From Pipra filicauda (Eukaryota; Chordata; Aves; Passeriformes; Pipridae): 64,000 nt of DNA. Shown here piece by piece: positions 12,410-24,800 of the stretch. Each line of letters starts with the position of its first letter. Within the stretch, counting starts at the first letter, position 1. Made by a program: the position numbers and the translations under genes. The stretch is from positions 860,193 through 924,192 of the forward strand of contig NW_024104418.1 of assembly GCF_003945595.2 (NCBI RefSeq), written 5' to 3'. Under the pieces are notes generated by a model. That model was not told where the DNA came from and ran no database searches. It worked only from the letters and a program-made list of their open reading frames with translations.

Positions 12410-15324
12410 CTTCTTTTTCTTCTTTTCTCATCCATTTTCTTCCGGATTTCCATTGAAAGAAAAGTGGCATATTGGTTGCAAGGAGATGTAAAATACTCAG
12501 TATGTCCACATTAGCCTGGCAGACAAAAGACTAAGCAGCTGGCATTGTCCTACCCTGAGGTGAAGCTAGGTGAACAGGACATGAAAACTATGCACATAAC
12601 ATGAGAAATTGCTAGAGATGTCAGAGATGAATCTAAGAAACCGATGAAAGTTACAGATAGTCCCAAAAGGGGCATCTGGGTTTGGCAGATGGATAAAAAT
12701 GCATTATGTGAAAAATGGTTGAACTTCACAGATAGTGGAGGGGAGTATTAGGAAGTTTCAGGGAACAGATTCTTCCAAGGCCAGCAATGCCCAGGTGAGC
12801 ACATCAATAACACCTTAAGAGACCCAGATTAACTCGTTTTCAATACCTGAAATGTCAAATTTGTGCACAAATATATCACTGGGACCAAGGTGGAAAAATT
12901 TGGCCAGATTGTTTATTGCTATCTGCTGTGTTGGTTCAAGATCCTGAGGAATCAGTTTATATTGTAAGTTATTGTAAGACCAAGGCAGCAGGTCTCCCAA
13001 ATGTTGCTTTTAGAGGAGGTTGAACAGATTGGATCTGTTCAAAAAGGCATTGGAGAAGAATGGTCGACGGAAGAGTCCTTCTCCTCCAATCATCCACTCC
13101 ACCTCTTGCTGATGGTTTACAGTTCCCTCCCTATACACCATGGTAGGAGCTGAACACTGGAGATGGCAAAGCTACCGTCAATAACTTTTATCTTATAGGT
13201 TCACAACATGTCCAAGGGCACAAAATTATTTTAGATGATTGAAGAATTTGACCTTCAGGCCAGATAAGGACCTCTGTGTTTTAACGATGTCATCTGAATG
13301 GCTTGCCACAACCTGATGAGACAATGTTAAATTAGACATTTCTGCCTACATCATGGACTGACTCATAAAAGCATCATAACAGTAAATGAGATCAGCGATC
13401 TTCTCTAAGTATTTACAGACAGCTCTGCAGTTTCAATTTTTCTCTTTTAACATTCTCTATAATTGATATGCAGTGCTTTCCTATGGATAGCTCAGATTTG
13501 CTCTGCTTTATGAAGAATATCAGCCTTTTGAGTTTCCTCAAACCCTTTAAACTAAGGATGTGTATGAAAGGGTAGAGCTTGTTAGAGGGCACTTTGAACA
13601 GCAGAAAACTATCAGTCAAAACAATGGCTTGATGATGCAGCTGAGGCACTGAGTTATCTCAGAATGAACAGTCCCTCGTCCAATTAACCTGATATCAGAG
13701 TGGAAGTCCGTCTGAACAAAAACAAAAGAAAAACCAAAAAAAAAAAAAGAGAAGGGAGAGCAAGAGCAAGGAGAGAATCTTTTACTCCAGAGGCTTTCTT
13801 TTGCTGCAGCCTTTCTAAGACAAGCCAGTGCAGATGATCAGTGCAGCAACCTGTTGCAGAAATCACCCATAGTTTGATAAGGTCAAAGCAAAGCCATTTT
13901 CCATCCTTTCAAAATACAAAGGTCTGGAAAGTGAAACTTGTTTGCCAGAATGACAGAGTTTTATTATAAAGAATGTAGCATCTTTGTCCAGAAACTGTTG
14001 AAAATCCTGGTTTGCTATTTTGCTATAGTCCTAAAAATACCAGCAACTTTTGCTGAAGTTCTGCAAAAGTTTGGTATAACAATTCTTCATATGAAAGTAG
14101 TACCTGAATAAATAAAACCCTGTTATGCCTAAAGGCCTAGTACTGCATGTCATCCCCTTCAATCCATCCAAAAAAGCAAAAATTGAGCAAAAATCCTATT
14201 AAACAAAATAATATTTTATTGCTAAAATTGGCAACCTGAAAGCACAAAATTGAGCATCATGACATAGTTGAAAATAAATGGTGGATCATATTGGTCACAG
14301 TGAGACAACTGAAAGCCTGATTCTTGTCAGTTGAATCAAAGTAACACATATGATCCACTCTATTTACAGATCCCAGTATCCAACTACACCTCAAGCAATA
14401 GGGAAAGTAAAATCACACTATTCCTATTCCCATATTTCTGAATTAGAATGGCTGTGAGATTTTTACTATCAAATTGTAGACATGCAAGTGTCCAGAAGGG
14501 AGGCCAAGATATAAATCAGCTACATTCAGGGAGGCCAAATCAATGGAAGACTGAGACAACTATTTGCTTACAATTCTTAAAGCCGGTCGGTGAGAAGATG
14601 TTCTCTAAATGGATTGTTTGCTATCCTAATAGCAATTGTTTCCTAGTACTCAGATAAATAATCCTTGATCCAAATGGAGTTAATTCCATCTCATCCTTGC
14701 TCAGCAGACAGAGAACAATCGCTCACTATCTTTTTATAACAGCCTTTAAACATGAGAAGATCACTTATGATTCAACCTCCTCTTCCATACACTAAACAAA
14801 TACTCCTATTTCAAACTTTCCCTATAGATCATGTCCCTGTACTCTCTTTGTGCTCTCTCCTGGACTGTAATGCATTTTGCTTACTTCTTATTTTAAGACC
14901 ATCAACCAAGCAGTGGAAAAAGTATTCTTTCTGAGGCCTTACCATCCCTCACCAAGTTATTTGTGCTCTCTTTTTTCATATTCCTAGTAATATATATCAA
15001 AATTATCAGGGTTTACCTATTTTTTGATAGTAACTTAGAGTTTTTTGTAACTATTCCAAGGTGATGGGCTTTCCCACATCCTCATTTCATTTTTAGGATA
15101 TTTTTCAGTAGGATCTGACTAACATCTTACAAAGAACATTGTGCAGACTGAATAATCATCACAGCTTGAAAGAGATGGGTTTTATTCAATAAGCAAAGAA
15201 GAAAATTTGAGACAAAGGTGTCACTCTGAGTCCATGACACTGACTCATACATAGTTTGTGAGACTCTTAGCTCGTACACTGGCTTAGCCAGTTATTTCCC
15301 ATTTGTGCATTTTATTTATCCTTG
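11103..15324. other. AT-rich noncoding DNA, no gene recognised
   Basis: It holds a TA microsatellite near 12375-12405, an A-rich run near 13735-13752, and a short inverted repeat at 13021-13039 (arms GAACAGAT and ATCTGTTC). Open frames are all under about 80 codons, and none resembles a known protein family. Confidence 0.6.
12375..12405. repeat. TA dinucleotide microsatellite
   Basis: About 15 consecutive TA units preceded by TATG. Frames translated across it give Tyr-Ile repeats (YIYIYI), which are artefacts of the microsatellite and not protein. Confidence 0.95.
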
Positions 15325-15525
15325 ATGAAGTGTAGCCTTTTCTACTCCTCTTTTGTCAAGAGGTAATTGAAATCTGAACCAGCCCTTGAATGAGGTGGTA
15401 ATCCTCCCAGTTTGATGTCAGACATAACATCTAATGTGCCATCCTTTCCACTATCCAAGTAATTTGCAAAAAAAGTGGAACAAAATTGGCCAAGAACAAA
15501 TTCAGCTGAGCATCCACCTGACAAT
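15325..15525 (-). mobile_element. Ancient CR1 LINE fragment, reverse transcriptase region
   Basis: Read on the minus strand, the 110-codon frame at 15674-15342 contains SGGCSAEFVLGQ, then FCSTFFANYLDSG, then KDGTLDVMSDIKLGG. These line up in order with the CR1 RT blocks that normally read SGVPQGSVLGP, LFNIFINDLDDG and a stretch ending FADDTKLGG. The catalytic FADD box is degraded to MSDI, so the enzyme is dead. The nucleotide match continues past the box (GGGCTGGTTCAG and following) to about 15325. Upstream of 15525 the similarity is lost. The divergence suggests an older insertion than the 20-21 kb copies. Confidence 0.65.
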
Positions 15526-16401
15526 AATTTCTCCTCAGATGCTTTTCCTTCAAGCTTGGAGTAGTGGAGACTAGAGCGAGCAATGGAAATGGGTTCTTTG
15601 ACAGGACAATAGCGATATGTCTCACAAAGCAAAAGGACTATGGGAACTGTTGCACAAACATGATTTAGTCTCAAATAAGATCACAGCAGATCATACTATT
15701 ACAGTAAGAAAATACAAGAAAAGGAAATGGTAGAGGACTGTGTTTTCTAGTGTTCTGAGGTAATTTCGAGTAACTGTATCTTCTTACACATGTGTAGAGT
15801 CATATGTCACTACACAACTACCATAAAAATACACTATTTCCTGTTCAAGATTGATTTTGTTCCAATACTGACTTACACAAAAATCCAATAGCTTCTTAGC
15901 TACTATTTTGGCTTCAATGAGAAGCTAGTGTTTTATATTATAACTCCATCTCTTCTCTCACATTGATGAGTAATGTTAAGGAAAAATATATACTTTTATT
16001 AATGCCTATTTAGTACAGGAGATTAAATCTAGTATAGAACAAGGTTCAACTAATAGAAGTGTAAGTTTACCCCGTAAAAAGATTGATAATTTTTGCCCAT
16101 AAGAATTGCTTAGATTTCAGATGTATAACCTGAGAAAGTCAGATTTTAGCTATACTGTACTTTAGCACAGATATGTAAAGACAGTTAAGGACACAATAAT
16201 ATAGATTTTGCAGCAATTTGTTTACACTTACAGAGTACTTTTTTTCAGGTTAAATGTGATGGGAATTCTAAAACAGCCTGTAATGAACACTGAGGTGTTT
16301 GTCCTGGAATTTTAAAAATCTTACTAAATAGCTAGTTTTAAATATTTGGCTATATGTACATAGATATATATAGTAACAAAAAGAATAAATACTCAATACT
16401 C

Positions 16402-16442
16402 AATAATAATAATAATAAGAAGAAGAAGAAGAAGAAGAAGAA
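16402..16442. repeat. Compound AAT / AAG trinucleotide microsatellite
   Basis: About six AAT units pass directly into about eight AAG units. Short AAT patches continue to about 16490. The poly-lysine frame read across it is a microsatellite artefact. Confidence 0.92.
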
Positions 16443-16961
16443 TAGTAAAAGTTGTAGTAACAGTGGCAACCATAATAGTAATAATAATTCAGTGGAAGGT
16501 TTTACTATTCAAATATTAAAATTATCAAGACCTATATGTTGAAATATATTAAAGAAAAAAAATGGGTCCTAATTCTCTTTTGATAGATATTTATGAAATA
16601 AAGATGGACCCAGAGCAGCATGGAATATAGACAAATTTTGTTCACAAATGCAAGTTTCTTACCCCTTATGCATAGGCTGATTATTATTCTCAGATCTAAT
16701 CTAATTTAACAATATACCTAATCTTTAAAGTGATAATCAGAGTTGGCATAGGAACTCTTCAGTGAAGACATTATTGTAGATAAATAATAACAACAAGGCT
16801 TTTTGGTTCTGAAATGCTTTTTCCTCACACAGGCACTCTGACTTTCAGTTTGCAAATAACCATTTTCAAAGGGTACTAAAAATTCTTTTGCACCAGGACT
16901 GAGTCAACTCAGAACTGGGGCTTGATTTTATCCATTTATCAGGATCAGTATTTCCATTAGG

Positions 16962-16978
16962 AAAAAAAAAAAAAAAAA
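16962..16978. repeat. Poly-A run
   Basis: Seventeen consecutive A residues. No retroposed gene body is recognisable upstream, so I treat it as simple low-complexity sequence. Confidence 0.85.
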
Positions 16979-17434
16979 GAGGAACATTTTATCCACTGTA
17001 AGCTCTACTCAATAACCCCTAATAACCTCAAATATATGTGTAATGTCATTAGCACAGACTATTCCTATGCTTTATAACTTTAGCAATCTCCCGAAGTGTA
17101 GTATTAAGAGGCCATTTTCCACATTATTTCATGTGTTTTGCAGCAAACAACCAAGTAAACTTTCGGTAAGACAAGGCACCTCCTTTCTGCTCATGACACA
17201 TTCATGTCTTAAATATATATAAAAAAAAAAAGGATTAATTTAGACCTTAGAATAATTTTTTTATTATTATTGAAGCTTAAAGAATTATGTTTTTCTTTCC
17301 TCAATTCACCACTCACATGGCTCCTTGACAGATTGCTTGCTATCTGGGCAGCAGAGTCCCATGACATCTTGTATCCTCATTAAGGTTTTAAAAATACTGA
17401 TTATTAATAATCAGTAGTGACTATCCACTATAGC

Positions 17435-17484
17435 TTTTTTGGTTTTTGTTGTTGTTGTTTTGGGTTTGTTGTTTTTGTTTTTTC
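17435..17484. repeat. T/G-rich low-complexity run (GTT units)
   Basis: T runs interrupted by G, including several GTT units. No associated element was recognised. Confidence 0.8.
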
Positions 17485-17770
17485 TTAGCTTGTCAACTAG
17501 ATCTCCTAAGGCTTACTGAAATTACTTATTAAAATTAAGCCTTTATTTGAAGTGTTATGAAAAATACAGTGCTAAAACAGTGCATTTCAAAGTTATAACT
17601 TAGAAAATCAGCTGGTGTGAAACAATAGCTCTAAAATGTAAGATGAAACTAGCAGTGTTATCTTTTTTCTCTAATTAGAAACATGTTAAGAATATCTTTA
17701 AGGAAAGTTCTAAGGAGCTCAAGCCATCATTTTCTTCTAGTGATATCAGGACATGTCTCCTCAATTAATT

Positions 17771-17840
17771 CATAGAATCATAGAATATGCTGAGTTGGGA
17801 GGGACCCATCAGGATCATTGAGTCCAACTCCTGACCCTTC
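17771..17840 (-). mobile_element. CR1 LINE 3' tail, short minus-strand fragment
   Basis: It starts with CATAGAATCATAGAAT, the reverse complement of the CR1 3' terminal repeat. It continues with TGAGTTGGGAGGGACCCATC, then AGGATCATTGAGTCCAACTC and CTGACCC. This is the 3'-most block of one common avian CR1 group, in inverted orientation. Only about 70 bases remain. Confidence 0.92.
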
Positions 17841-19716
17841 AAAAAGAAACATGCTAAGAAAAACTAGGAATGCTTAAGCAACTGGCATATTATTTTGGTC
17901 AGGAAAGTAACCAGCAACAGCACACTCACTCTGTGACCTAACCAAAGAGAAGTAACCTACTGTAAGGAACTGCTTTCTAAATACATTTTAACAAGGCAAG
18001 AAGTAGTGCTTTTAACTTGCAAGTATAGCAACTATTGCAATGAATGACTCCACATTCAATAAAGTCTTGTTTTGAGTAGTGTTTAAAACATTACATTTCT
18101 AAGGAATACATTTATTTGCAACCTCCATTGTTCTGAAAATTGCATTCCTCCCTCTACAATAACAGACCTTCAATTTTTTTCATTAGGTACAAAGACTAGA
18201 ATTTTCAAGGAAACTGCTTACAACTATACTTTAAATTCTAGGGCTAGATGGCCTACAAAGCTGTTTTGGAAAGCCTAGCCAAAAAAACCATGTCACAGTA
18301 GTTTACAGATTGCTCCCCTCTTCTCCACTAAGCCCTCCTACTTTCCTAATTGACTCCACTCAATTACATTTTGTGCTCTGCAAAATGTTACAATCCATCA
18401 CATTTATAGTGTGTTACTCTTAAACAGATTACTCAACCCTGATGTTCTTCATCTTGCATATATCACAAATACAAACTGCAATGACCAGAAACTAATATTT
18501 GCATAATGGCTCTGGAAAATGACTCAGAGGTGGCTCTTAGGGAATTTGTGTGCTTTACTTTTAAAAATGTTTACCACCAGTTCAATAGCAGAGGTCAAAC
18601 AGTAAGAAAAGATGGGATTACCTGTATTACTTCAATTTGCACTATATGCTGTGTCCTGTTTATAAGTAATGTATTGAAAGATGTGTCAGATCTGCAAAGA
18701 CATTTCTCTTTTTCCCTGTTTTATCCAAATTTAGTTTTTTTCATTCTATTTTTACAAAATGTTAAACTTCAGGAAGGCAACCAACTGAGTGAAAATTGGA
18801 AACTTAATTATTTGTTGTTCCTTTAATGTGAAGAAAAAAGTTACTGAAGTGGTTTTCTGGATCAGTAAATCCTTCCCTGCAGAGAAGTATTACCTTATCC
18901 TTGCTCAGCCATTGTTATTTAATTAACTCTTCTTCTTAGGTTGTTAAGTATGCTCTAACATTTGATCACTGGGTTTTTTTCTTACTTTTCCTGTTTACAT
19001 TGACTACACTGGCTAAGTAAAACAGGATTCTTGAATTCTTATCCATGTTGAAGGAAAGCAGTCATGTTTTCCATCCATGAACTTGTTTCTTCTTTTTCAA
19101 ACGAAAGCCCTTCATGCAGTAAATCTTGCACAAGCTGCCAATGCATCCAGTGAGTTTACTTAAGTGGGTAAGTGCTGGCACACTAAATAGGAGTCTTCAG
19201 ATTCTTGCTATGTGGTTATTCCCTACACACAGAAAGTGATTTAGCTTTTTTGGGTTAAAATAACCACTTTCTACAACCAGACCACACACAGGAAAAAGCT
19301 ACTGTCATCTGCCTAGCCAAAACAGATAACAGTCATTTCTCACTACAGTTTCTATTAAACCAACTGTTGTGAAAATTTAAGAACTGAAATAAACCATCAC
19401 ATTTATAAGCCAAATCTGTGATTAAATACCACTATTCTACATTGCCATTTTATTTTTACTAGCTGTGGATTGGTGGGTAGACACAGTCTGAGGTTAAGTT
19501 CATTTCAGGGCCACAGGTTAAATTATTACCATTTCAACTGTATTAAACTTTCTATAAAATGGAATAATCATTAAAATTTAGAAAGCTATATCTTTTTACA
19601 TACTCATTTTTGGCAGCAGCACCAGTGAACTTCTAGCCATATTACTGTAAGGTATGTCTTGTACCGCTTAGAATCTGACCCTGTGTTCCTGAAGCACTTG
19701 TTCAATAAGAATGGAA
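17841..19716. other. AT-rich noncoding DNA, no gene recognised
   Basis: The best open frame is 106 codons (18506-18826 plus). It looks like AT-driven chance sequence without a domain. No repeats beyond short A and T runs were recognised. Confidence 0.55.
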
Positions 19717-20192
19717 AGCAGCTCTGCAGAGAAGGACCTGGTGGTCCTGGTGGACAAATATGATGAAGAGACTGTCAATGAAGGTAATTAAGCGTCTGTC
19801 CTGTGAGGAAAAGGATTTGGGAATGTTGAAGCTGGAGAAGGCTCAGCAAGAACCTTGCTAATATATATAAATATCTGAAGAGAGGGTATAAAGAAGAAGG
19901 AGCCAGACTCTCTTCAGTGGTGCTCAGTGACAGGACAAGAGGCAATGGGCACAAATTGGAACAGAGGAATGTCCATTTAGACATGAAGAAATACTTTCTT
20001 ATTGTGAGGTTGACCAAGCACTGGCAAAATTTGCCCAGGGAGGCTGTGGAGTCTTCATCCTTGGAGATAATCAAAAGCCATCTGGACATAGTCCTAAACA
20101 ACTGATTCTAGGTGGCCCTTCTTCAGCAGTGAATTTGGACCAGATGACTTCCAGAGGTCTTTTCCGACATTAATCGTTCTGTGATTCTGTGA
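19717..20192 (+). mobile_element. CR1 LINE, 3' part with internal deletion
   Basis: It begins with AGCTCTGCAGAGAAGGACCT and GGTGGTCCTGGTGGAC, the end of the CR1 coding region. It then jumps to AATATCTGAAGAGAGGG, so the section for the last part of the open frame appears deleted. Typical 3' untranslated blocks follow: GACAGGACAAGAGGCAATGG, GCACAAATTGGAACAG, and the 'lightly conserved' block ending in GGACCAGATGACTTCCAGAG. It ends in GTTCTGTGATTCTGTGA at 20176-20192, the intact CR1 terminal repeat. The 62- and 108-codon frames across it are by-products. Confidence 0.95.
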
Positions 20193-20375
20193 AGAGTTCC
20201 ATAAGGAAACACTAAAAAGAATACGCAGAGATACTACTTCCAACAACCCTCATCCAACATTCATGGATGGAAGGACAGCAAAATGGGAACATTCAGAGCA
20301 TGGCCAGGCTCACTTGCACCCTAAATGTCAACTTCTTGCTGCCACTGTCACAGACTGCTGTCTATTAGACTGATC
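20193..20375. other. Spacer between two CR1 copies
   Basis: About 183 bases separate the terminal repeat of the first CR1 from the first recognisable block of the second. I do not recognise it. It could be host DNA, or diverged 5' sequence of the second CR1. Confidence 0.5.
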
Positions 20376-21805
20376 CAATAGGATATTGCTTAGTCATTCT
20401 CCACCATATTTGAAAAGCCGTGACAGTCAGGGGAATTTGCCAGTGATTGGAAAAAGAGAAACATCACGCTCATTTTTGAAAAGTTTGAAAAGAAAGACAC
20501 TGGGAATTACCAACCAGTCAGCCTCTCCTCCACACAAGATCGTAGAGCAGAACATCCTGGAAGATATGTTGATACTTATGGAAGACATGGAGGTGAATAA
20601 AGGCAACCAACATGGCTTCACCAGGGCAAATCATGCCTAACTAGTCTAGTCATCTTTACAATGGAATAACCGCACTAGTAGACAAGGGAAGAACTAGAGA
20701 TGTCATCTATCCAGACTTTTGTAAAGTCTTTGATATGATACCCCAGAAAGTTCTTGACACTAAATTGTGGAGATCTGGGTCTGATAGATGGACAGCTAGA
20801 TGGATAAAGAATTGGCTGGATAACTGCATCCAAAGAGTTATAGTCAATGGCTCAGCCATCAAGTGGAAACCAGTAACAGGTGGTGTCCCTCAAGGGTTCA
20901 GTACTATTCAATATTTTCAACCATGACATAGACAGTGGGATCAAGTGCGCCTCCAGCAAGTGTTCTGATGACATTCAGCTAAGTGGTGCATTTGATTTTC
21001 TAGAAGGAAGATATCTTTTCCAGGGGGACCTGGGCAGGCTGGAGGAGTGGGCCTGTGTGAACATCATGAAGTTCAACAAGGCCAAGTCAAGCACCTGAGT
21101 CAGAAGACACAATACTATCAACACAGGCAGGGAGATGAATGAACTGAGAGCAGCACTGCAAAGAAGGGCTTGGGCATTCTTATGGACAAAAAATTGGACA
21201 TGAGCCAGCAATGTGAGCTCACAACCAAGAAAGCTGCATCAAAAAACCAACAGTCAGCAAGTTGAGGGAGGTGATTCTCCACCTCTACTGCACTCTTATG
21301 AGACCCCACCTTGAATATTGCATCCAGCTCTGGAGCCCATCAGAAGGTTGTAGACCTCTTAGAGCAAGTCCAGCGGAGGGCCACAAAAATTATCAAAGGG
21401 TTGGAGCACCTCTGCTATGAAGAGAGGCTGAGAGCCAGGGTTGTTCTGTCTGGAGAAAAAAATCTCGGAGACTTTATAGTAGCCTTGTAGTACCTAAAGG
21501 GGGCTTAAAAGACAGAGAGGGACTTTCTGTACAGAGGTCTGTACAGGGTAAGGGACAATACTTTTATACTGAAAGATTTAGACTGGACATAAGGAAGCAA
21601 TTTTTTATGGTGAGAGTAGTGAGACACTGGCATAGCTGCCCAGAGCAGCTGTGGATGTCCCATTCCTGGCAGTGCTCAAGGCCAGGCTGGCTGGGGCTTT
21701 TAGTGACCTGGTCTAGTGGAAGGTGGCCCTGGCCATGGCAGAGGGGCTGGACTAGATGATCTTTGAAAGTTCTTCCTAATTCAAACCATTATTTGATTCT
21801 GTGAT
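20376..21805 (+). mobile_element. CR1 LINE, 5'-truncated copy of about 1.4 kb
   Basis: The element opens with CACCATATTTGAAAAGCCGT and GACAGTCAGG, continues through the RT half of ORF2, then runs through the full 3' untranslated region. That region includes GAGCAGCTGTGGATGTCCCA and GGTCTAGTGGAAGG, and it ends in ATTCTGTGAT near 21805. Full avian CR1s are around 4.5 kb with two open frames, so about two thirds is missing at the 5' end, a normal outcome of aborted reverse transcription. The coding part is broken into several frames. It lies directly downstream of, and in the same orientation as, the copy at 19.7-20.2 kb. Confidence 0.96.
20693..21098 (+). pseudogene. Degraded CR1 reverse transcriptase (core motifs)
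   Basis: In this part of the CR1, the first catalytic block is readable as DVIYPDFCKVFD (consensus of the DVVYLDFSKAFD type), followed by WIKNWLDNC and TGGVPQGF. A deletion just after GVPQG shifts the frame. The next frame (from about 20895) gives GSVLFNIFNHDIDSG and then CSDDIQLSG, the FADD box with the two aspartates kept but phenylalanine-alanine replaced. GDLGRLEEWA and MKFNKAK follow. With a frameshift inside the fingers-palm region it cannot make an active enzyme. In life this protein copies CR1 RNA at nicked target DNA. Confidence 0.9.
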
Positions 21806-24800
21806 AACTTGTGTTTATAATTTAACAAAAAATCAGTTACAAATCAGTTTCTGATAATCACCTTTGTTCTAGGTCTTCTATAAAAGGAGATTATGAGAGA
21901 ATGAGTGATAGAGTATGTATCTCATGTATATATGTACTTATTTTATACACACATATAAGCATTCACTCTTTTATATATACAGTAGTGTGTACCTATTCCT
22001 GTTTGTTTCTCAAGGAATAAATTTTCTAGCAGAGGGTTAAGGTTTTAATTTTTCATTACTGATTTTTGTGTCATTCATCACTATTCATTAATATTGCAAT
22101 ATCTAATGTCCATGATGGAGGAAAATCATTATAGAATTAGTACTCTAACTACAGAACTGATTGTCTCAACCACACTTGAAGAAGTCTGCCCTATTTAAAT
22201 AAAAAGGAGTTCTCTATTCCTCACAGCTGTTTTGATTAACCCTTTCAAAAAGCCTTTACTGATACACAGAATTCATTGTTGTGTCTCTTTTGGGGGGATA
22301 TACCACCCTCTTCTTAGACACTGCATTGCTATAGAAATCACTGTCAAAAATGAGAAGCCAATAAAATTTAATTAAAGGTTTAGATTTTTTCCTAGGTTCA
22401 ACATTCCCTCAACAGATTTTTCAAAGTGTATGCAATAATGACATCTCTAAATTAGAGATGAATTGAGAATGGTTTATTAAATCTGCTACATCTATTGGAA
22501 GATTAGTATTATCATTTATAATGTAAAAGCACCTCAGAGCCCTGCATGGATGCATGTCATTGCACTAGATGCTATACTAGCAGAGAAAAAAAGATGGTTC
22601 TTTCCCTAAAAAGACTTTCATTCCATTTTGGGGGAACATAAGATGAATTTGTGTATCAGTCATTTTGAATTATTGCTTCATGTCTCTCAATACAATCTCT
22701 AGCCAATAAAGAATTCAATATGTTCATTAAATGTTCATTTAATCTATTTACTGTTTATGGTGGTAGCAAGTCATTAGAGTCACACGTGAATACTTGCACT
22801 CTTTAGTTGTGAGGATTTAAATTTATCTTAAAAAAAACCAGAAAAATAAGAAATATACCTATTTACACACTATATTTGTTTAGACTAGAATAGTTATTGA
22901 TATGCTAAAAAACTGTTGTGCCCCTAAGAATTGTACAAAGTTGTGATTTACCAATATGTGCAACTATCTCATGAAGAGCCTAATGCCAGCAATGTGATAA
23001 AAGAAGAGGACAGAGACTTTACAAGTTTGAATTTTCGTAAGTTTGACTGATGCAGCAAGGCTTTCATGTCACTGTTTGATGTGGTAAACCCAAAAGATCT
23101 ACAAAAGAAATGTAAAAAGAGTTTCAAAAGGCAGGAAATTCAAAACTAATCAGGTATTCTTCTTTTTTACTGTCAATAATAGGAGGCCAACAGTTGGGCT
23201 GGAATTTACAGTCTAACTTCAAATTTGCCAGTTTTTGTCAGTAAACATCAGTCTGCTCTGCCAGAGGCAACAACCCCTTTCCATAGCACTGGCTATTTCT
23301 GTATATCTAAAGAGCTTTTCAGAGGTCCAGGAGACTCACCTGCTGTCATACTGTGGGGAGGGAAGGTTTTAGTTCTCAGCTGAGTGACCAAGCTGAAGTT
23401 AAACATAGGTTAGGTTGCAGTCTGGATAGGGAGTGAAGCCCACAGCGTTAGGGATCAGATTAATAAACACAAGCACTTAGTGCCATTTCAGAAGCCCTGA
23501 GGTATCATCTTCTGTCTGCCATACCAAAAATGCACAATCCTGTGGCATATCTGTGAATCCCACATGAGTGAATTACTTTACAGTAGTGGTTTTAGAATTA
23601 AAATACTTAATGCTGTATCTTGAAATGTCTTAAAGATCAACAAAGAGCTACTCCTAGGACTAGGATTAGGATTATGAGAACAGGGGTTAAAGAACTCTGC
23701 TTGTTTTGCCCATGCAACATCCCTGGCATAGGTTAGTGTAAAATGCCAGAAAAGACTGGTTATTATTTTTCTCTAATGCCAGGCAGGATTGCTAGGTCTC
23801 TCAGTTAAACTGCAAGATGTCATAAGCATAAGAGTCATAGACAGAAAGGCTACAATTTGGGTTCTTGCACACCCTCTTAACAGAAGATTGGTCCAGATAC
23901 TACAGAGAGAAATAACTTCCAGTATGGGTTTTTCTTACAATTCATGTTGTGCTTACTATTTAGAAGACTTATAACTCTTTCTCTAGAAGACCACTTCTAT
24001 TTGAGCACCTTTAACTGGGTTAAAGAAGGACGCTTGCAAGCATGACTATACAAAACTAATGAGCATGTGACAGTTATCTTCTATAGATGGAAAATAATTG
24101 GAACTAGAGATAATAATCACAGTCCTGAAGCAAGCACCCAATGGTTCTTTGATGACCAGCAGTCATCAGCCAGACTGGAAGTATCAGGTTTAGTTACTGC
24201 CTACAGCAAGATGATGCTTGATCTTGCTAAACTACCATTCTCCTATTCTCTATATTTTCTCTCAGAATTTTATATCTTTCTTTAGGCCAGTATTTTTCTC
24301 CTGAACGGCTGCTAATATTGACTCAAGTGACTTTACTTCTGTCTTGATTTTTGCCTTTGTAACCTTGCAGAACTGACACACTCTCACAATTATTTTTTTT
24401 CAGTAAAATTGAGACAAGGTCACATAACTGCATTTCTTAAAACTGAGACCTGGGTCACACACAGATGAATTTTGCAAAATGGTTGTTAGTTATTATTATT
24501 TATTGGTAACTATTATTATTAGGGTATATTATTAGCTTGAAGTTTGTGCTGTGTTTAAACACAGGGTTATGGAAAGTAGATTCTGCAGTCAGTGTTAGTA
24601 CTACATTGAGAAATCTAGACATGAACTAGGCAAATGCTGAAAGCTAGTAACTTTTCTGCTTTTCTTTTTAAACTAGGTTGCTGTTAACTGAAATCAGAGT
24701 GCAGAGGGAGATCAGGCAGAGGAGTAGCCGACTAGAGAGCTCCTTGTAGAACTCCTTCAGGCTCCCCAAATCAGCATGAGGACCATCTTCAGAAGGAGAA

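Larger units (their letters stand above)
15526..17770. other. AT-rich noncoding DNA with simple repeats
   Basis: There is no gene signal. It carries an AAT/AAG microsatellite at 16402-16442, a pure A run at 16962-16978, a 22-base perfect palindrome at 17395-17416 and a T/G-rich run at 17435-17484. A 16-base sequence AGAAACATGTTAAGAA at 17677 recurs with one change at 17845. Confidence 0.6.

Noticed and set aside
17677..17860. Repeated AGAAACATG(T/C)TAAGAA at 17677 and 17845 as a target-site duplication
   Set aside because: The copies do not abut the boundaries of the CR1 tail at 17771-17840 on the left side, and CR1 usually makes little or no target duplication.
19775..20101. 108-codon minus-strand frame
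   Set aside because: It lies entirely within a plus-strand CR1 copy and is antisense to it.
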